NCBI RefSeq assembly: GCF_000577615.1 | Contig: NZ_CBXX010000003.1 | Location: forward strand, 218,364 to 282,363 | Length of the DNA stretch: 64,000 nt | Direction: 5' to 3' | DNA from: Herbaspirillum sp. RV1423 | GTDB lineage: Bacteria > Pseudomonadota > Gammaproteobacteria > Burkholderiales > Burkholderiaceae_D | In this document: one piece after another, positions 28,255-37,183 of the stretch | Layout of the letters: each line of letters starts with the position of its first letter | Numbering within the stretch: the first letter of the stretch is position 1 | The notes under the pieces: model-generated | The model's input: only the letters and a program-made list of their open reading frames with translations | Databases searched by the model: none | What the model was told of the DNA's origin: nothing | Translations under genes and position numbers: made by a program

Positions 28255-29127
28255 TTATTGGGTACGCTTTTTTTCGGCATTTGTCCGAATCGTCGCGAGC
28301 GCTTGTAGCTCTGCTTTATTTGTGAGCAGCGCCAGTCTGTCCTGTTCCAGCTTTTCTATCTTTTTTTCGGCTTGGCTCAGACGCCCGGTAAGTAGTTGCG
28401 TTTTCTTTTCTTCCCCCTCCAGTGCCGTGCGCGCGACATTCAGCGCCTGTTGGGCCGTGTCTAATTGCACTGTAAGAGTTTCGCGTGCCGAGGTGATTTC
28501 CTGCAGATAAATAGTCAATTGATCGCGTTCGAAGCGGGTTGCGACCGCCTTTTCCTACGCATGACGTGTCGCTTCCTGCAGCCGCGTGTTTTCTTCGACT
28601 ACACCTACTAACCGCACCTCCAACTTGCCGATCGTCGACTGTTGCGCGACCGTTTGCCGTTACACGCCCTCCAAATCTTGCTCCATGCGCGCTACACGTT
28701 GCTCTGCTGCCTGACGCGCCGTCGCTTCTTGGTAATGTTCAAATTGGGTGCGACTCTGGGTCAATTGATTATTCAGTGCCGCGATTTCAGCGGCGCGATC
28801 CGCCAATCGCTGCTGTAGACCTGCGTTATCGCTTTGCATGGTGGCCATGCTGACGTTCAAGGCGTGCTGTTCCGTCTGCAAACGCGCCAATGCGTCTTTG
28901 GCGAGCTTCAATTCGGTGGACAGCGCCCCGTTCGCATCGGATAACGCTTGGTTGTCCGTGATGATTCGATTCGTGCGATCAGTGGCAGCTTGGAGCGCTT
29001 GACACACTGTAAATGCCATCCGGTACAACGGGATGCGATCACTTAACTCACCGGCCTGCCTAATAGAGGCTGGCTTGTTGGCGCCATAGTGCAATCCAGC
29101 GAGAGGGATTGGACATGGCAAGTTCAA
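28255..29127 (-). pseudogene. KfrA-like coiled-coil protein gene broken by two in-frame stops
   Basis: One minus-strand frame codes for a long alpha-helical, Gln/Ala/Glu-rich coiled coil from about residue 50 to the end (LKLAKDALARLQTEQHAL..., TARQAAEQRVARMEQDLEGV...). It is interrupted by TAA at 28660-28662 and TAG at 28555-28557 with no frameshift. Such coiled coils occur in KfrA-type plasmid structural proteins, but the KfrA DNA-binding domain is not visible, so the N-terminus may also be lost. The last 87 codons from 28518 could be restarted from an internal ATG. Confidence 0.6.
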
Positions 29128-29321
29128 GACACGCGGCCGGACGGTATTCGCGAGGCCGAATCACGAGCGTCCCAGTCAACAACGCGCCGGTGACGTATCT
29201 CTGGAATTGACCGCTATGCGCAATTCAAGTTGAGCCAGGATCGATCATTGCGATACAGCCATGCATAGACGTCGCCTGCAATCAATCGTAGGAATTTTAT
29301 TGTAGTACCAGGGTTGGGATA

Positions 29322-31262
29322 TCAGACAAAGGGGCCACGCTGCCGTCCAATCTCCCACGACACACTGTTACCTCTCACCGTTGCGACTATCGACTGCCCA
29401 AGCCGCTGATCGATCACCGGCTTCCACGGCACTAGGCTGAAACCCATTCCGTCGTCGAGCACCGCAAAGCGTCCGCTGGCGAGTAGCACATTGCGGCGAT
29501 AGATTCCGGTTACGCGCTCGCCGTCGGTCACGGCGCGGTGCGCGAGACCGGTCTCCGTTGCGATGGTTTTGGCAGCAGAGTCGATCTCCCGTCCGCGTAA
29601 CGTCGCCAACAGATTGCGCGCCAGGATCACGCGCTGTCCTCGTCGCTCACCCAACCCCTGTTCGATCAGGAAATCGGACCGCTGCCGCAGTGCTTCCCGC
29701 ACCTCACTGCCGAAACCGTTGTCGGCGATGCCGCTGGCGCCTCCAATCAATTGCTGGTCCAACCAGGTTGCACCGATCACACGGGCCTGCCGTTCGATGG
29801 GCAGATGCGAACGCAGTTCCACCGCTGCGCCGCCTAGCCGCTGCGCGTCGTACTGTCGGCCCTGCTCGGGCAGGTCGCCCGGCACCCGCCAGACACCCTC
29901 GGCGACGCGCTCCACGACGCCGGCCCGGCGCAATGCTTCCAGCCGTCGGACATGGGCATCGACCACCTCGTGGGAATCGCGTTCAGACGGGGCCTGCGCC
30001 TTGGAAACGGTGAGGTGATGATCGGTACGGTAGATGCCATCGACCGCCAGTGCGACGATGTTTTTGTCGGTCGCCCGGACCTCGGTCGAACCTCGCACTT
30101 CGACCACGGCGCCGACCGGGTACTGCTCCAGTTCCGACTGCGGCGGCAGCGCGACATAGTGGGCCTTGCCGTCGGTCCCGTCGATGACCAGATAGCCCTT
30201 GTCGTACAGCTCGTCGGCCAGTCCCCTGCCGGCCACCCGGCCGACGATGGAACGGCCTTCCTCGCCGGGCTGGAACACTTCCAGCTCGCGCGGCCTTCCA
30301 CTCATGGCCCGCTGCATAGTGCGGATAATGTCGCCGCGTTCGCCCATTGCCCGCAGCGTGGACTCAGCCTCGGCATGGATGGCCCATACGCCGGGCTGCT
30401 GCTCGGTCGCCAGGCCCATGCGCTGCAAGTGTTGCAGGCGGCCGATCAGCAATTGCCGCTGGCGTTGCAGCCGGGTTTGGGCCAGCGTCTCCGTTTGTAC
30501 CAGGCCATCCACCGTCTCACGCTGCAAGGTGCGATCCAGCCCGGTCCACCGTTCCTGATCGACTTCGCGCTGCATGCTGCGCTGGATCTCCAACTCGGTG
30601 CGCGGCCCCAGCCATTCGGTCGCCAGTTCCGATGCCCGGTCCCGCATGCCCTGGCCGATGTAATCGCGGGAAATGATGAGGTCTTTGCCAGTATCGTCCT
30701 TGCCACGCAGGACAACATGCGTATGAGGGTTGTCAGTGTTCCAGTGATCGACTGCCGCCCACTCCAAGCGCGTGCCGAGGTCGGCTTCCATGCGCGCCAT
30801 CAAATGCCGGGTGTAGGTGCGCAGGTCATCAAGTTGTTCGGCATCCTCGGGCGAAACGATGAACCGGAACTGGTGCCTGTCCTCCCGGCCGCGTTCCTCG
30901 AAGGCGGCCAAGTCGGCATTGTCGGTTGTCGGCCCGTAGGCCTTGCCGGGTTCACCGCTGCGCCCGACGCCTTCGCGCTCGATGTAGCGCAGGTGCGTGA
31001 CGGTCGAGCGCGTCCCGGCCTTGGCGAGATTGACCAGCCGGGTCTTGATGGTCACGCGCCGGGCATTGGGTGTCCGCGCGTGATCTGCAAAGCGCGCCGC
31101 GACGTGGCCACGGCCCAGCCGCGCGCCGGGCCGATTCCCTGCCTTGCCGGCTTTCGTTCCAGCCTTGTTCGCCTGGCGCAGCACCTTGTTGATGAAGGCG
31201 TCGCCGCGCTGCTTCGGCGCACCAGGGCGGACGCGGAAACGGTCGTCGTCGCGGCGGCTCAT
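29322..31262 (-). CDS. traI: TraI relaxase (DUF3363 type)
   Basis: A 646-residue mobilisation nuclease that nicks oriT and pilots the strand. The catalytic His triad motif is DHWNTDNPHTHVVLRG (about residue 155). The N-terminus is very basic (MSRRDDDRFRVRPG..., KAGKAGNRPGARLGRG). The C-terminal half is DUF3363, typical of Tn4371-type relaxases. Start 31262 has GAGG upstream. The cargo boundary lies just downstream, beyond 29322. Confidence 0.92.
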   Translation of the reverse strand: MSRRDDDRFRVRPGAPKQRGDAFINKVLRQANKAGTKAGKAGNRPGARLGRGHVAARFADHARTPNARRVTIKTRLVNLAKAGTRSTVTHLRYIEREGVGRSGEPGKAYGPTTDNADLAAFEERGREDRHQFRFIVSPEDAEQLDDLRTYTRHLMARMEADLGTRLEWAAVDHWNTDNPHTHVVLRGKDDTGKDLIISRDYIGQGMRDRASELATEWLGPRTELEIQRSMQREVDQERWTGLDRTLQRETVDGLVQTETLAQTRLQRQRQLLIGRLQHLQRMGLATEQQPGVWAIHAEAESTLRAMGERGDIIRTMQRAMSGRPRELEVFQPGEEGRSIVGRVAGRGLADELYDKGYLVIDGTDGKAHYVALPPQSELEQYPVGAVVEVRGSTEVRATDKNIVALAVDGIYRTDHHLTVSKAQAPSERDSHEVVDAHVRRLEALRRAGVVERVAEGVWRVPGDLPEQGRQYDAQRLGGAAVELRSHLPIERQARVIGATWLDQQLIGGASGIADNGFGSEVREALRQRSDFLIEQGLGERRGQRVILARNLLATLRGREIDSAAKTIATETGLAHRAVTDGERVTGIYRRNVLLASGRFAVLDDGMGFSLVPWKPVIDQRLGQSIVATVRGNSVSWEIGRQRGPFV

Positions 31263-31683
31263 GCGGCGCCTCGATCCAAGACCGGCGCAGTCCGGCGGGA
31301 AAAGCACGCGCTTTCCCCAATGCTTGCAAGGCGTTGACCGATCTCGCGGCACGGTGCCGCGATCCGGCGCGTGCCGCGCCACCCCCACGTGCAGACAGGG
31401 TTTTCGGGCAACGAAGTGCCGCGACCTTTTATCTTGCCCTGCACCTTTCCCCGGCCTGACGGCACGGGTCTGCGGTGCCCCGGCGGCGCTGCGTCCCGCG
31501 CAGCCTGCCGGCCGACGAGCGCCAGCCATGCCTGCGGCATGTCGCGCTCGGGGCAATCCGTCTGCACGTTGGAACGCATGCAAACGTGCGCAAAAGAACG
31601 CAGGAAACCGGCCCTCAAGCACAGCGACGGATGCAGGGCAAAGCGCGACGTGAATGCGTCAATCCGCATGTAGACAGTTGACT
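31263..31683. other. Candidate oriT between traI and traF
   Basis: A 421-bp gene-free gap. It holds TATCTTGCCC at 31430-31439 on the plus strand, one mismatch from the IncP nick region TATCCTG/CCC. A near-perfect palindrome TCGCGGCAC-G-GTGCCGCGA lies at 31344-31362, and a second inverted repeat GCACGTT/AACGTGC at 31564-31589. Nick site, palindrome and adjacent relaxase gene together suggest oriT. Confidence 0.5.
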
Positions 31684-32244
31684 TCATGGTTGCCTCTCCA
31701 GGTAAATCGGCTGCGCCTCACCGATCACGGCAGATGCAGCAATCGGCCCGAAATACCGGCTGTCGAACGACGCCGGATTGGTGACACTGAGCAGGAACAG
31801 TTCACCCTCGGCAAGTGCCCGGCACTGCGGCCAGGATGGCAACGGGCGGCCCAGCCGGTCGGCGCGCAACACGGTGGCCACGGGCACGCCGTCGATGCGC
31901 ACGACACCATCCACGATGCAGACGTGTTGAGGTGCAACCGCACCAACACGTTTGAGCAGCGGGATGTGCGGCGGCAGGTAGCCACGCTGCACAGCCAATG
32001 CGGCGGGTTCTGCCGGAAGCCGGGCCAGCACGATGCTGCCGACGTGCAGCGAGTCGGCTGGAGAATGGACCGGCGCTATGCGATACCAGCCGACCGGCAC
32101 GCTGTTGGAAGGGTTGTAGACGACGTGCGCCGAAGGCGTCACGAAGGATGCCCAGGCCAGCGCAGCAAAGCCGCAGGCGGACAGCATTGCCAGCACGAGG
32201 CGGGCGCGCCCGCGCGCGCGAGGTTTGATCGTTTCCGCAGTCAT
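31684..32244 (-). CDS. traF: Conjugal pilin-processing peptidase TraF (S26 family)
   Basis: A 186-residue membrane-anchored signal-peptidase-like protein. One N-terminal helix (LVLAMLSACGFAALAWASF) is followed by the Ser segment NPSNSVPVGWYRI, the Lys segment PLLKRVGAV and the family box SFDSRYFGP. RP4 TraF matures and cyclises the TrbC pilin, so TrbC at 13.0-13.4 kb is the probable substrate. Start 32244 has GGGAGGG upstream and overlaps the DUF2840 stop. Confidence 0.9.
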   Translation of the reverse strand: MTAETIKPRARGRARLVLAMLSACGFAALAWASFVTPSAHVVYNPSNSVPVGWYRIAPVHSPADSLHVGSIVLARLPAEPAALAVQRGYLPPHIPLLKRVGAVAPQHVCIVDGVVRIDGVPVATVLRADRLGRPLPSWPQCRALAEGELFLLSVTNPASFDSRYFGPIAASAVIGEAQPIYLERQP

Positions 32245-32786
32245 TGCAATTCCCTCCCGGCGAGCCAGGCGGCATGCCGCTCGGCCGTGTATTGCGGCAG
32301 TGCCAGATGCGCGGAAAGACGGTTGCCCAGCGTGCGCCAATACGCGGGCGGCACGTCGATAAGGACTATGCCGAGGGCCTCGATGGCGTCGATCAATTTC
32401 AGCACGGCTTGCACCTGCCGTTCACCTTCGGCGTGCAGCAGGAGGCGCGCGCCGGGTTGTATGCCGGGAATGCGCTGCACCGCGTCCAGCGGCGTGCAGG
32501 CCTGCATCACCATGAGCTGCCAGCGTGTCGTACCGTAGTCGTTGGACTCCCAGCGGATACGGGAGAAGATGGATGTCGGCAGGAACACCGCGCTGCGCCG
32601 CCAGCGGTCGAGCTGGATGGTGCGCGCCGGGTTGCCGAAGCGCAGATAGAGGTTGATGCGCTTGTTCACATAGGCGAGCGCCACGCGGGTCAGCGGCACT
32701 TTGCCGACCTGGCCGGCAAGTGTGCGCAACGATAGTGGCGACACCGCCGCGCTTGTTGTTGGTGGGGTCTGTGTGTTGGTATTCAT
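32241..32786 (-). CDS. DUF2840 family protein
   Basis: A 181-residue soluble protein with the DUF2840 core: RFGNPARTIQLDRWRRSAVFLP followed by RIRWESNDYGTTRWQLMVMQA. The family occurs between parB and traF in Tn4371-like elements. No catalytic motif is visible and the role is unknown. It overlaps small parB upstream and traF downstream by four bases each. Confidence 0.82.
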   Translation of the reverse strand: MNTNTQTPPTTSAAVSPLSLRTLAGQVGKVPLTRVALAYVNKRINLYLRFGNPARTIQLDRWRRSAVFLPTSIFSRIRWESNDYGTTRWQLMVMQACTPLDAVQRIPGIQPGARLLLHAEGERQVQAVLKLIDAIEALGIVLIDVPPAYWRTLGNRLSAHLALPQYTAERHAAWLAGRELQ

Positions 32787-33034
32787 GGTGTCTTCTCCGG
32801 GAACTCACGTTCCAGTAAGGCGCGCAGCAGTTCGGCCACCGTGGTGTTTTGGGTGAAGGCAGAAACCTTGATGCGAGCGCGCAGCGCGGGTGTTACATCG
32901 AGAGTCAACCGGGCGGTGTAGAGGTCGCCCTTGTTGATATCGCTACCGTCGCCCTGGCGAATCCATGCTTCCGCGTGCGGATTCGCCGAGGGACGTGCGC
33001 CGATGGCGAAGCGCTTGCCGCGTCCGCTGCTCAT
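32783..33034 (-). CDS. parB: Small ParB-like ribbon-helix-helix partition protein
   Basis: An 83-residue protein with a basic N-terminus and a C-terminal ribbon-helix-helix (YTARLTLDVTPALRARIKVSAFTQNTTVAELLRALLEREF). It lies directly after parA with a coupled ATGA, so it is likely the centromere-binding partner. A GTG start 12 bases earlier is possible, but the overlap favours 33034. Confidence 0.75.
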   Translation of the reverse strand: MSSGRGKRFAIGARPSANPHAEAWIRQGDGSDINKGDLYTARLTLDVTPALRARIKVSAFTQNTTVAELLRALLEREFPEKTP

Positions 33035-33669
33035 GGCGACCACCACAATAGTTCGTCCACCAACGCGGTGATTTCCCTTGCGGCCGCGCTGTCCTCAGCC
33101 AGTTCGCGTGCAAGCCGTCCGGCAGCCACGCTGTCGGCGAAGACGATGCGTTGACGAACCTCTGCACGCAGCGCGGGCAGTGGTTGATCGGCGAGCGAAC
33201 TGCGCGCCTCGCGCCCAATCACGGTGGTACTGACACGCCGGTTGATGACAAAGGCCGCGCGCAACGCAGGTCGAAAGACCTGAGCCTCACGGACCAATGC
33301 CACCATTTCGGCGCTGGCCCACAGGTCGTAAGGACTCGGCTGTACCGGGATCAGTACGCAATCGGCCGCCAGCAGCGCGGAGCGCGCGAGTGCTGCGATC
33401 CTGGGCGGGCCGTCGATGACGATGTGATCGGCCCGCCTGGCGAGTTCTGGCGCTTCCTGATGCAGGGTCTCTCTTGCCAAGCCGACAGCGCTGAACAACC
33501 GGGGCAGTCCTTGCTGGCTGCGCCGTTGTGTCCAGTCGAGAGATGATCCCTGCGGATCGGCATCCAGCAGGATGACCGATTGCCCCTGCGTCGCCAGTTC
33601 GCCAGCGATGTGGGTGGCAAGCGTGGTCTTGCCGACCCCGCCTTTTTGGTTGAGCAAGGCGATGATCAT
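33031..33669 (-). CDS. parA: ParA partition ATPase
   Basis: A 212-residue Walker-type ATPase with the deviant Walker A NQKGGVGKTT at residues 7-16, the A' motif LLDADPQGSSLDW and Walker B HIVIDGPPRI. It is of the short type Ib class without an N-terminal DNA-binding domain. It would help keep the excised circular ICE during cell division. It follows the putative origin region and repA. Confidence 0.93.
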   Translation of the reverse strand: MIIALLNQKGGVGKTTLATHIAGELATQGQSVILLDADPQGSSLDWTQRRSQQGLPRLFSAVGLARETLHQEAPELARRADHIVIDGPPRIAALARSALLAADCVLIPVQPSPYDLWASAEMVALVREAQVFRPALRAAFVINRRVSTTVIGREARSSLADQPLPALRAEVRQRIVFADSVAAGRLARELAEDSAAAREITALVDELLWWSP

Positions 33670-33783
33670 GGTGCAGCCCTCCCGCTTGAAAAGCCTGCCT
33701 GTTTTTGCTTTGCAAAACGTCTTTGGTTTTTGCTTCGGTTTTGCCGTTGCTTTTGGTTTTCAGCAGTTGTCCACCGAACCGAC

Positions 33784-33958
33784 GCGCTCTTATTAAAAGT
33801 TAGAGGTTTTAAGTTAGGTAAGTTAAGAGAGGACGAAACCCGCGCCGTTATTGGGTTTGCGGCCGATTCGTACTCCTGATAGCACGAGAGCCGCACTCCC
33901 GATAGCACGAGCCACCTTGCGCCTGATAGCACGAGGCCATTCACAGCTTGTCCACGAC
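33784..33958. other. Putative replication origin of the excised ICE
   Basis: Between repA and parA lies an A+T-rich stretch (33784-33833) with three AAGTTAG-type repeats, then three directly repeated 14-mers, then TTATCCCCG, one or two bases from a DnaA box. The layout is that of an iteron-controlled oriV. Confidence 0.6.
33875..33935. repeat. Three iterons for RepA
   Basis: CCTGATAGCACGAG occurs at 33875-33888 and 33922-33935, and CCCGATAGCACGAG at 33898-33911. The starts are 23-24 bp apart, about two helical turns, so bound proteins would line up on one face. Confidence 0.8.
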
Positions 33959-34822
33959 TTATCCCCGTGCCGTTTGCGGCACGGGACGGAAGACGAGGAT
34001 TTCCGGCTCGCCCGGCAATCGCTCGATGCTCAAGGTGTAGCCAGGTAAAGACTGGCGTGCCACCAGTGCGCGCAGGTCGAAAGCGAAGTCCGAGAACCGC
34101 GCCGAACTGCCCGATTTGCGGTGCAGGTGCGGAAAGTCGAACTGCCAGCCACCGGGCTGCTTGCCGCCGTGTTTGCGCACCAGACGGTACAGCCAACGCT
34201 CGATACCGCCCGTGAGCTTGAAATATGCCGGGTCGATGGTCAGCACCAGGGCTTCGTCCAGCACGCCGGCATAGAACCAGTCCGGCAGGATCAATTCGAG
34301 ACCCAGTGGAACCCCTTTGCTGTCGGCCCGCTCCTTCCACTCGTTGATCCAGGAGAAGCGATGCAGGCGTCGGCCTGTCGTTTCGCGGATCGAGGTCGCC
34401 ACGCTGGTGGACTGCAAGCGGTCCAGCGCTGCTTTCAGGCGCTGGTAATCGTGCAACGACGTGCCGCGCCCGATGAAGCGCAGTATCTCGTAGGGGGTGG
34501 CCTGCATCCGGCGCGAGCAGCGGATACCCGCATCCCGCGCTTCCACGATCTGGCTGGCTGCCCAGATCAGAATGTCGGCATCCCAGATCGTGGCGATGCC
34601 GTGCTCTTGTGTTCCCTCCACGCGCACGGTCACGCCGCCAGAACGAAAGTCGATCGGCGCGATACGCCGCGACTTGGCCAGCGAGAAGAATGGATAGGCC
34701 ATCAGGTCCTGGGCATCGCGCGGCGCCATGTCGCCCGGCAGCGCGCGAAACAGGTCGAGCTGTTCGTCCAGCTGCATAGTCTGCGCTGGCGGCAGCGATG
34801 GGCTGGATATGGCGAAGGCCAT
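33959..34822 (-). CDS. repA: Replication initiator protein RepA
   Basis: A 287-residue plasmid-type initiator of the RepA family found in Tn4371-like elements and some broad-host-range plasmids (DLFRALPGDMAPRDAQDLMAYPFFSLAKSRR near the N-terminus; TPYEILRFIGRGTSLHDYQRLKAALDRLQ; a winged-helix-like C-terminal part). It is expected to bind the iterons at 33875-33935, immediately downstream of its stop. It suggests that the excised ICE replicates. Confidence 0.9.
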   Translation of the reverse strand: MAFAISSPSLPPAQTMQLDEQLDLFRALPGDMAPRDAQDLMAYPFFSLAKSRRIAPIDFRSGGVTVRVEGTQEHGIATIWDADILIWAASQIVEARDAGIRCSRRMQATPYEILRFIGRGTSLHDYQRLKAALDRLQSTSVATSIRETTGRRLHRFSWINEWKERADSKGVPLGLELILPDWFYAGVLDEALVLTIDPAYFKLTGGIERWLYRLVRKHGGKQPGGWQFDFPHLHRKSGSSARFSDFAFDLRALVARQSLPGYTLSIERLPGEPEILVFRPVPQTARG

Positions 34823-34845
34823 CGGCGTGCCTGGCTTGCCTGACC

Positions 34846-35142
34846 TCAGCGGCGCCCATGTTGACCATCGCGGCTATCGCCAGAGTGATGCTCGGCGTAT
34901 TCAGGGTCGGAAGTGGCCTCAAAGCTGCGAGCATCGGCCCAGGTTTCGAGGTCGGCCACCGCGTACATGACACGTCGGCCGAACTTGCGGAAGCGCGGCC
35001 CGCCGCCGATCACGCGTTGCTTCTCCAGCGTGCGCGGCGACAGCCGCAGAAATTCGGCGGCCTCGTCGTTGGTCAGGTAGCGGGCTGGCTGCGTGGCAGT
35101 AGCTGTGGGTGCGGCAGCGGGCCGCAAGGGAACTGGTCTCAT
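34846..35142 (-). CDS. AlpA/excisionase-type helix-turn-helix protein
   Basis: A 98-residue protein with a MerR-like winged helix (RYLTNDEAAEFLRLSPRTLEKQRVIGGGPRFRKFGRRVMYAVADLETWAD) at about residues 20-75. Such proteins serve as excision factors or local regulators. It lies 23 bases before repA. GGAGG lies eight bases before the ATG at 35142. Function as a repA regulator or recombination directionality factor is inferred. Confidence 0.82.
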   Translation of the reverse strand: MRPVPLRPAAAPTATATQPARYLTNDEAAEFLRLSPRTLEKQRVIGGGPRFRKFGRRVMYAVADLETWADARSFEATSDPEYAEHHSGDSRDGQHGRR

Positions 35143-35225
35143 GGTGTGAACCTCCATCGGTCAGGGTCGCCGGTCACAACAGCGTGACCGGATGGAGGCA
35201 GTCTCAAGAATGCGCGGCGTTCTGC

Positions 35226-36023
35226 TCAGGGACGTTTTGCGTTGGATGCCAGACGTCCCTGTTCAGGCGGCGGAAGCTGTGCCAGGCGGCGATAGCCGCC
35301 GTGCATCAGCTTTTTCCCGCGCTGCACGAGGCGGCGCACGCGGGCGCGCAGATCGCCATCGGCGTGCCAACCCTTTGCAACGGCATCCGGGCCGAACAGC
35401 ACGTCGGCGACAGTGCGCAAGGACGCACCCGCCAGGGTGCCGTCGAGCGCCTGCAGGGTGTGCAGTTCCAGCAGCGAAGATGGAGATGGACGCGGCTTGA
35501 CCACCGCCGCAGGCGCGGAGTCGCTGGCCGCCTGCAGCTTGTTCAGTTCGCCTGCCAGCGCTCGATAGCGGACATAAGGAGCTTGGCAGGCGCGGATGGC
35601 GTAGACGTAGGCCATACCGTCCTCCAGCGCGGGTGCAAGTGCCAAACGCTGGCAGCAGCCCGGTTGCCGGACGACCAGCAGCAGGCGGCGGCCGTCATGG
35701 ATTAGTTGTTTGTGTCCGGGAATGCGCCAGAATTCGAAGAGGCTTGCATCGGGCGGCGGATCAGCATCGGGATAGAGCTGCACCACGATATCGTGGTCGG
35801 GGAACCAGGTCGGGTGCGCGTTCCGCGCATCCTGGCCAGGATCTTCCAGCAGGCGTAGGCCCCAGCGCTGCGCCATCTCGGGATGGCGGTGACGACGTAA
35901 CCAGTCGCGCCGGTAGTCCGGGTCGCGCCGCAGATATTCCCAGGCCAAGGCAGGGCCGTCCAGATGCAGGACGTAGAGATACGCGGCGCTTGGATGCCAA
36001 TGATCGAAACTCGGCTCTGCCAT
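35226..36023 (-). CDS. DUF2285 protein with N-terminal DUF6499-like domain
   Basis: A 265-residue protein. The first 40 residues (WHPSAAYLYVLHLDGPALAWEYLRRDPDYRRDW) form the regulator-like module commonly fused to DUF2285, and the C-terminal 110 residues are DUF2285 (LELHTLQALDGTLAGASLRTVADVLFG...). The C-terminus is Arg/Lys-rich and probably binds DNA. AGGAGGTT precedes the ATG at 36023. It is typical of Tn4371-type cores; function unknown. Confidence 0.82.
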   Translation of the reverse strand: MAEPSFDHWHPSAAYLYVLHLDGPALAWEYLRRDPDYRRDWLRRHRHPEMAQRWGLRLLEDPGQDARNAHPTWFPDHDIVVQLYPDADPPPDASLFEFWRIPGHKQLIHDGRRLLLVVRQPGCCQRLALAPALEDGMAYVYAIRACQAPYVRYRALAGELNKLQAASDSAPAAVVKPRPSPSSLLELHTLQALDGTLAGASLRTVADVLFGPDAVAKGWHADGDLRARVRRLVQRGKKLMHGGYRRLAQLPPPEQGRLASNAKRP

Positions 36024-36382
36024 GGCGCAACCTCCTGTCAGATAGCAGGAACAGTCGCCATGGGCCCCGGCACTACGAAGCTACGGAGTCATCACCAAAA
36101 AGTCATATCGATATTCGATAATCTTGTAATGTCAAGACTGCTTGGCTCCGAAGCGTTGCAGGGATCGTCCGAATGCGACGGCAGCGCAATCGATGAAGGT
36201 GCGCAGCATCGGAGACGGTGCCGCAAACAGCGCCGGAGATAGTGACTGTTTGGGTCGCCATTGCACCGCTCTGCTGCAGAGCGCGAATTAATGCGTATGG
36301 AATCTGAACTGAGACCCAAATAGACACAGTACGCCATAACCGGCAGCGTCTGGATGGCCCGCCGCAGCGGGCCATCGTTCGA
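36024..36382. other. Intergenic region upstream of the DUF2285 gene
   Basis: No gene is supported. On the minus strand it contains TTGACA (36130-36135), a 16-bp spacer and TATCGA (36108-36113), a candidate promoter 85 bp before the DUF2285 start. The part from 36240 to 36382 shows nothing clear. Confidence 0.4.
36108..36135 (-). promoter_or_regulatory. Candidate sigma-70 promoter for DUF2285-HTH-repA-parA
   Basis: A perfect -35 TTGACA with 16-bp spacing to TATCGA. The A+T-rich surrounding with ATATCGATAT-type dyads could serve as an operator. Confidence 0.4.
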
Positions 36383-36733
36383 TCAGTCGATGATCGAACC
36401 GTTGATGCGGGCCAGCCGCGCATAGTCGGACAAGGTGCGCTTTGCAACGAAATACAAATCCCGCTCTACGGGCAGCTTCAACGGCCCGACGATGGATGCC
36501 AGATCAGATATCCGCACATTGCCCAGCTCGGGCATGCCGATGCCGACATCGCACAGGCCAAAGGCCGTATCGCCATCCTCGGGATCGAGTTCTGTCAGCA
36601 GCCAGGTCGCGTGCGCGTCCGGGGTGAACAGCTTGACAACGGGCGGCGGGTCAATGTCCTGGCCTTCGGTACTGGCTCGGCCATTGGCGAGCAGTTGGGC
36701 GCGTTGTTCGTCGGTGATGAGAGTTTGGGTCAA
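36383..36733 (-). CDS. DUF2958 family protein (TTG start)
   Basis: A 116-residue acidic protein, starting with TTG at 36733 (AAAGGAAG six to seven bases upstream) to give MTQTLITDEQRAQLLANG, the usual DUF2958 N-terminus. The core PVVKLFTPDAHATWLLTELDPEDGDTAFGLCDVGIGMPELG is conserved. It is probably a small regulatory or DNA-mimic-like protein of unknown function. The next ATG in frame upstream (36817) would add an untypical segment. Confidence 0.82.
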   Translation of the reverse strand: MTQTLITDEQRAQLLANGRASTEGQDIDPPPVVKLFTPDAHATWLLTELDPEDGDTAFGLCDVGIGMPELGNVRISDLASIVGPLKLPVERDLYFVAKRTLSDYARLARINGSIID

Positions 36734-37183
36734 GGTCGCTTCCTTTAAAGGGTTCACTCCACGGCGGAGCGAGGCGACTGGGCGCACGTACCAAGCGCAG
36801 CCGTCATACCCCAACACGGTCCGGTGCAGGCCGGGGTTGACGGCAAGCGACGTGCGCCAGACTCGCGCACTTGTCCGCTATGGGGTGAGCTTGGGAATGG
36901 AGGTGTCGGCCAGGATGCCCACAAAGCCGACGATGCGCGAAACCGTATTGCTGGATGCACGGAAAGCCTCGGATGTGCCATTAAGGATTTACGGAAGATC
37001 GTAAAAACGTACAGACGGAAGTCAACGAATCCACAGAAGCGCAGAAACACGAATCCGGCTTTACGCACAAGCGCAAAAGCACGATGAAAAGCGAGCTACC
37101 GTCACTCGATATGGTAGATCGAAATAGTCAATGAGTTAAAGATAACGTGGTTTTAATTGTGCTGTTAATTGACGCTTCTGTGT
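36734..37183. other. Gene-free stretch between the DUF2958 and XRE genes
   Basis: Divergent spacing of 450 bp. I see no supported gene. A short direct repeat (ACGAATCC at 37024 and 37050) and A+T-rich DNA near 37090-37180 mark the XRE promoter side, but no clear -35/-10 pair was found. Confidence 0.4.

Noticed and set aside
29952..31337. 461-codon plus-strand open frame opposite traI
   Set aside because: It lies wholly over the relaxase, whose catalytic motifs are clear, and its translation has no domain.
33875..33935. Possible CRISPR array
   Set aside because: Only three 14-bp units with 9-10 bp gaps beside repA; this is an iteron set, and no cas gene is present.
33666..34973. 435-codon minus-strand frame overlapping repA and the iterons
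   Set aside because: Same strand, other frame than repA; it would read through the iteron origin, and its composition (Arg/Ala/Gly-rich) is not protein-like.
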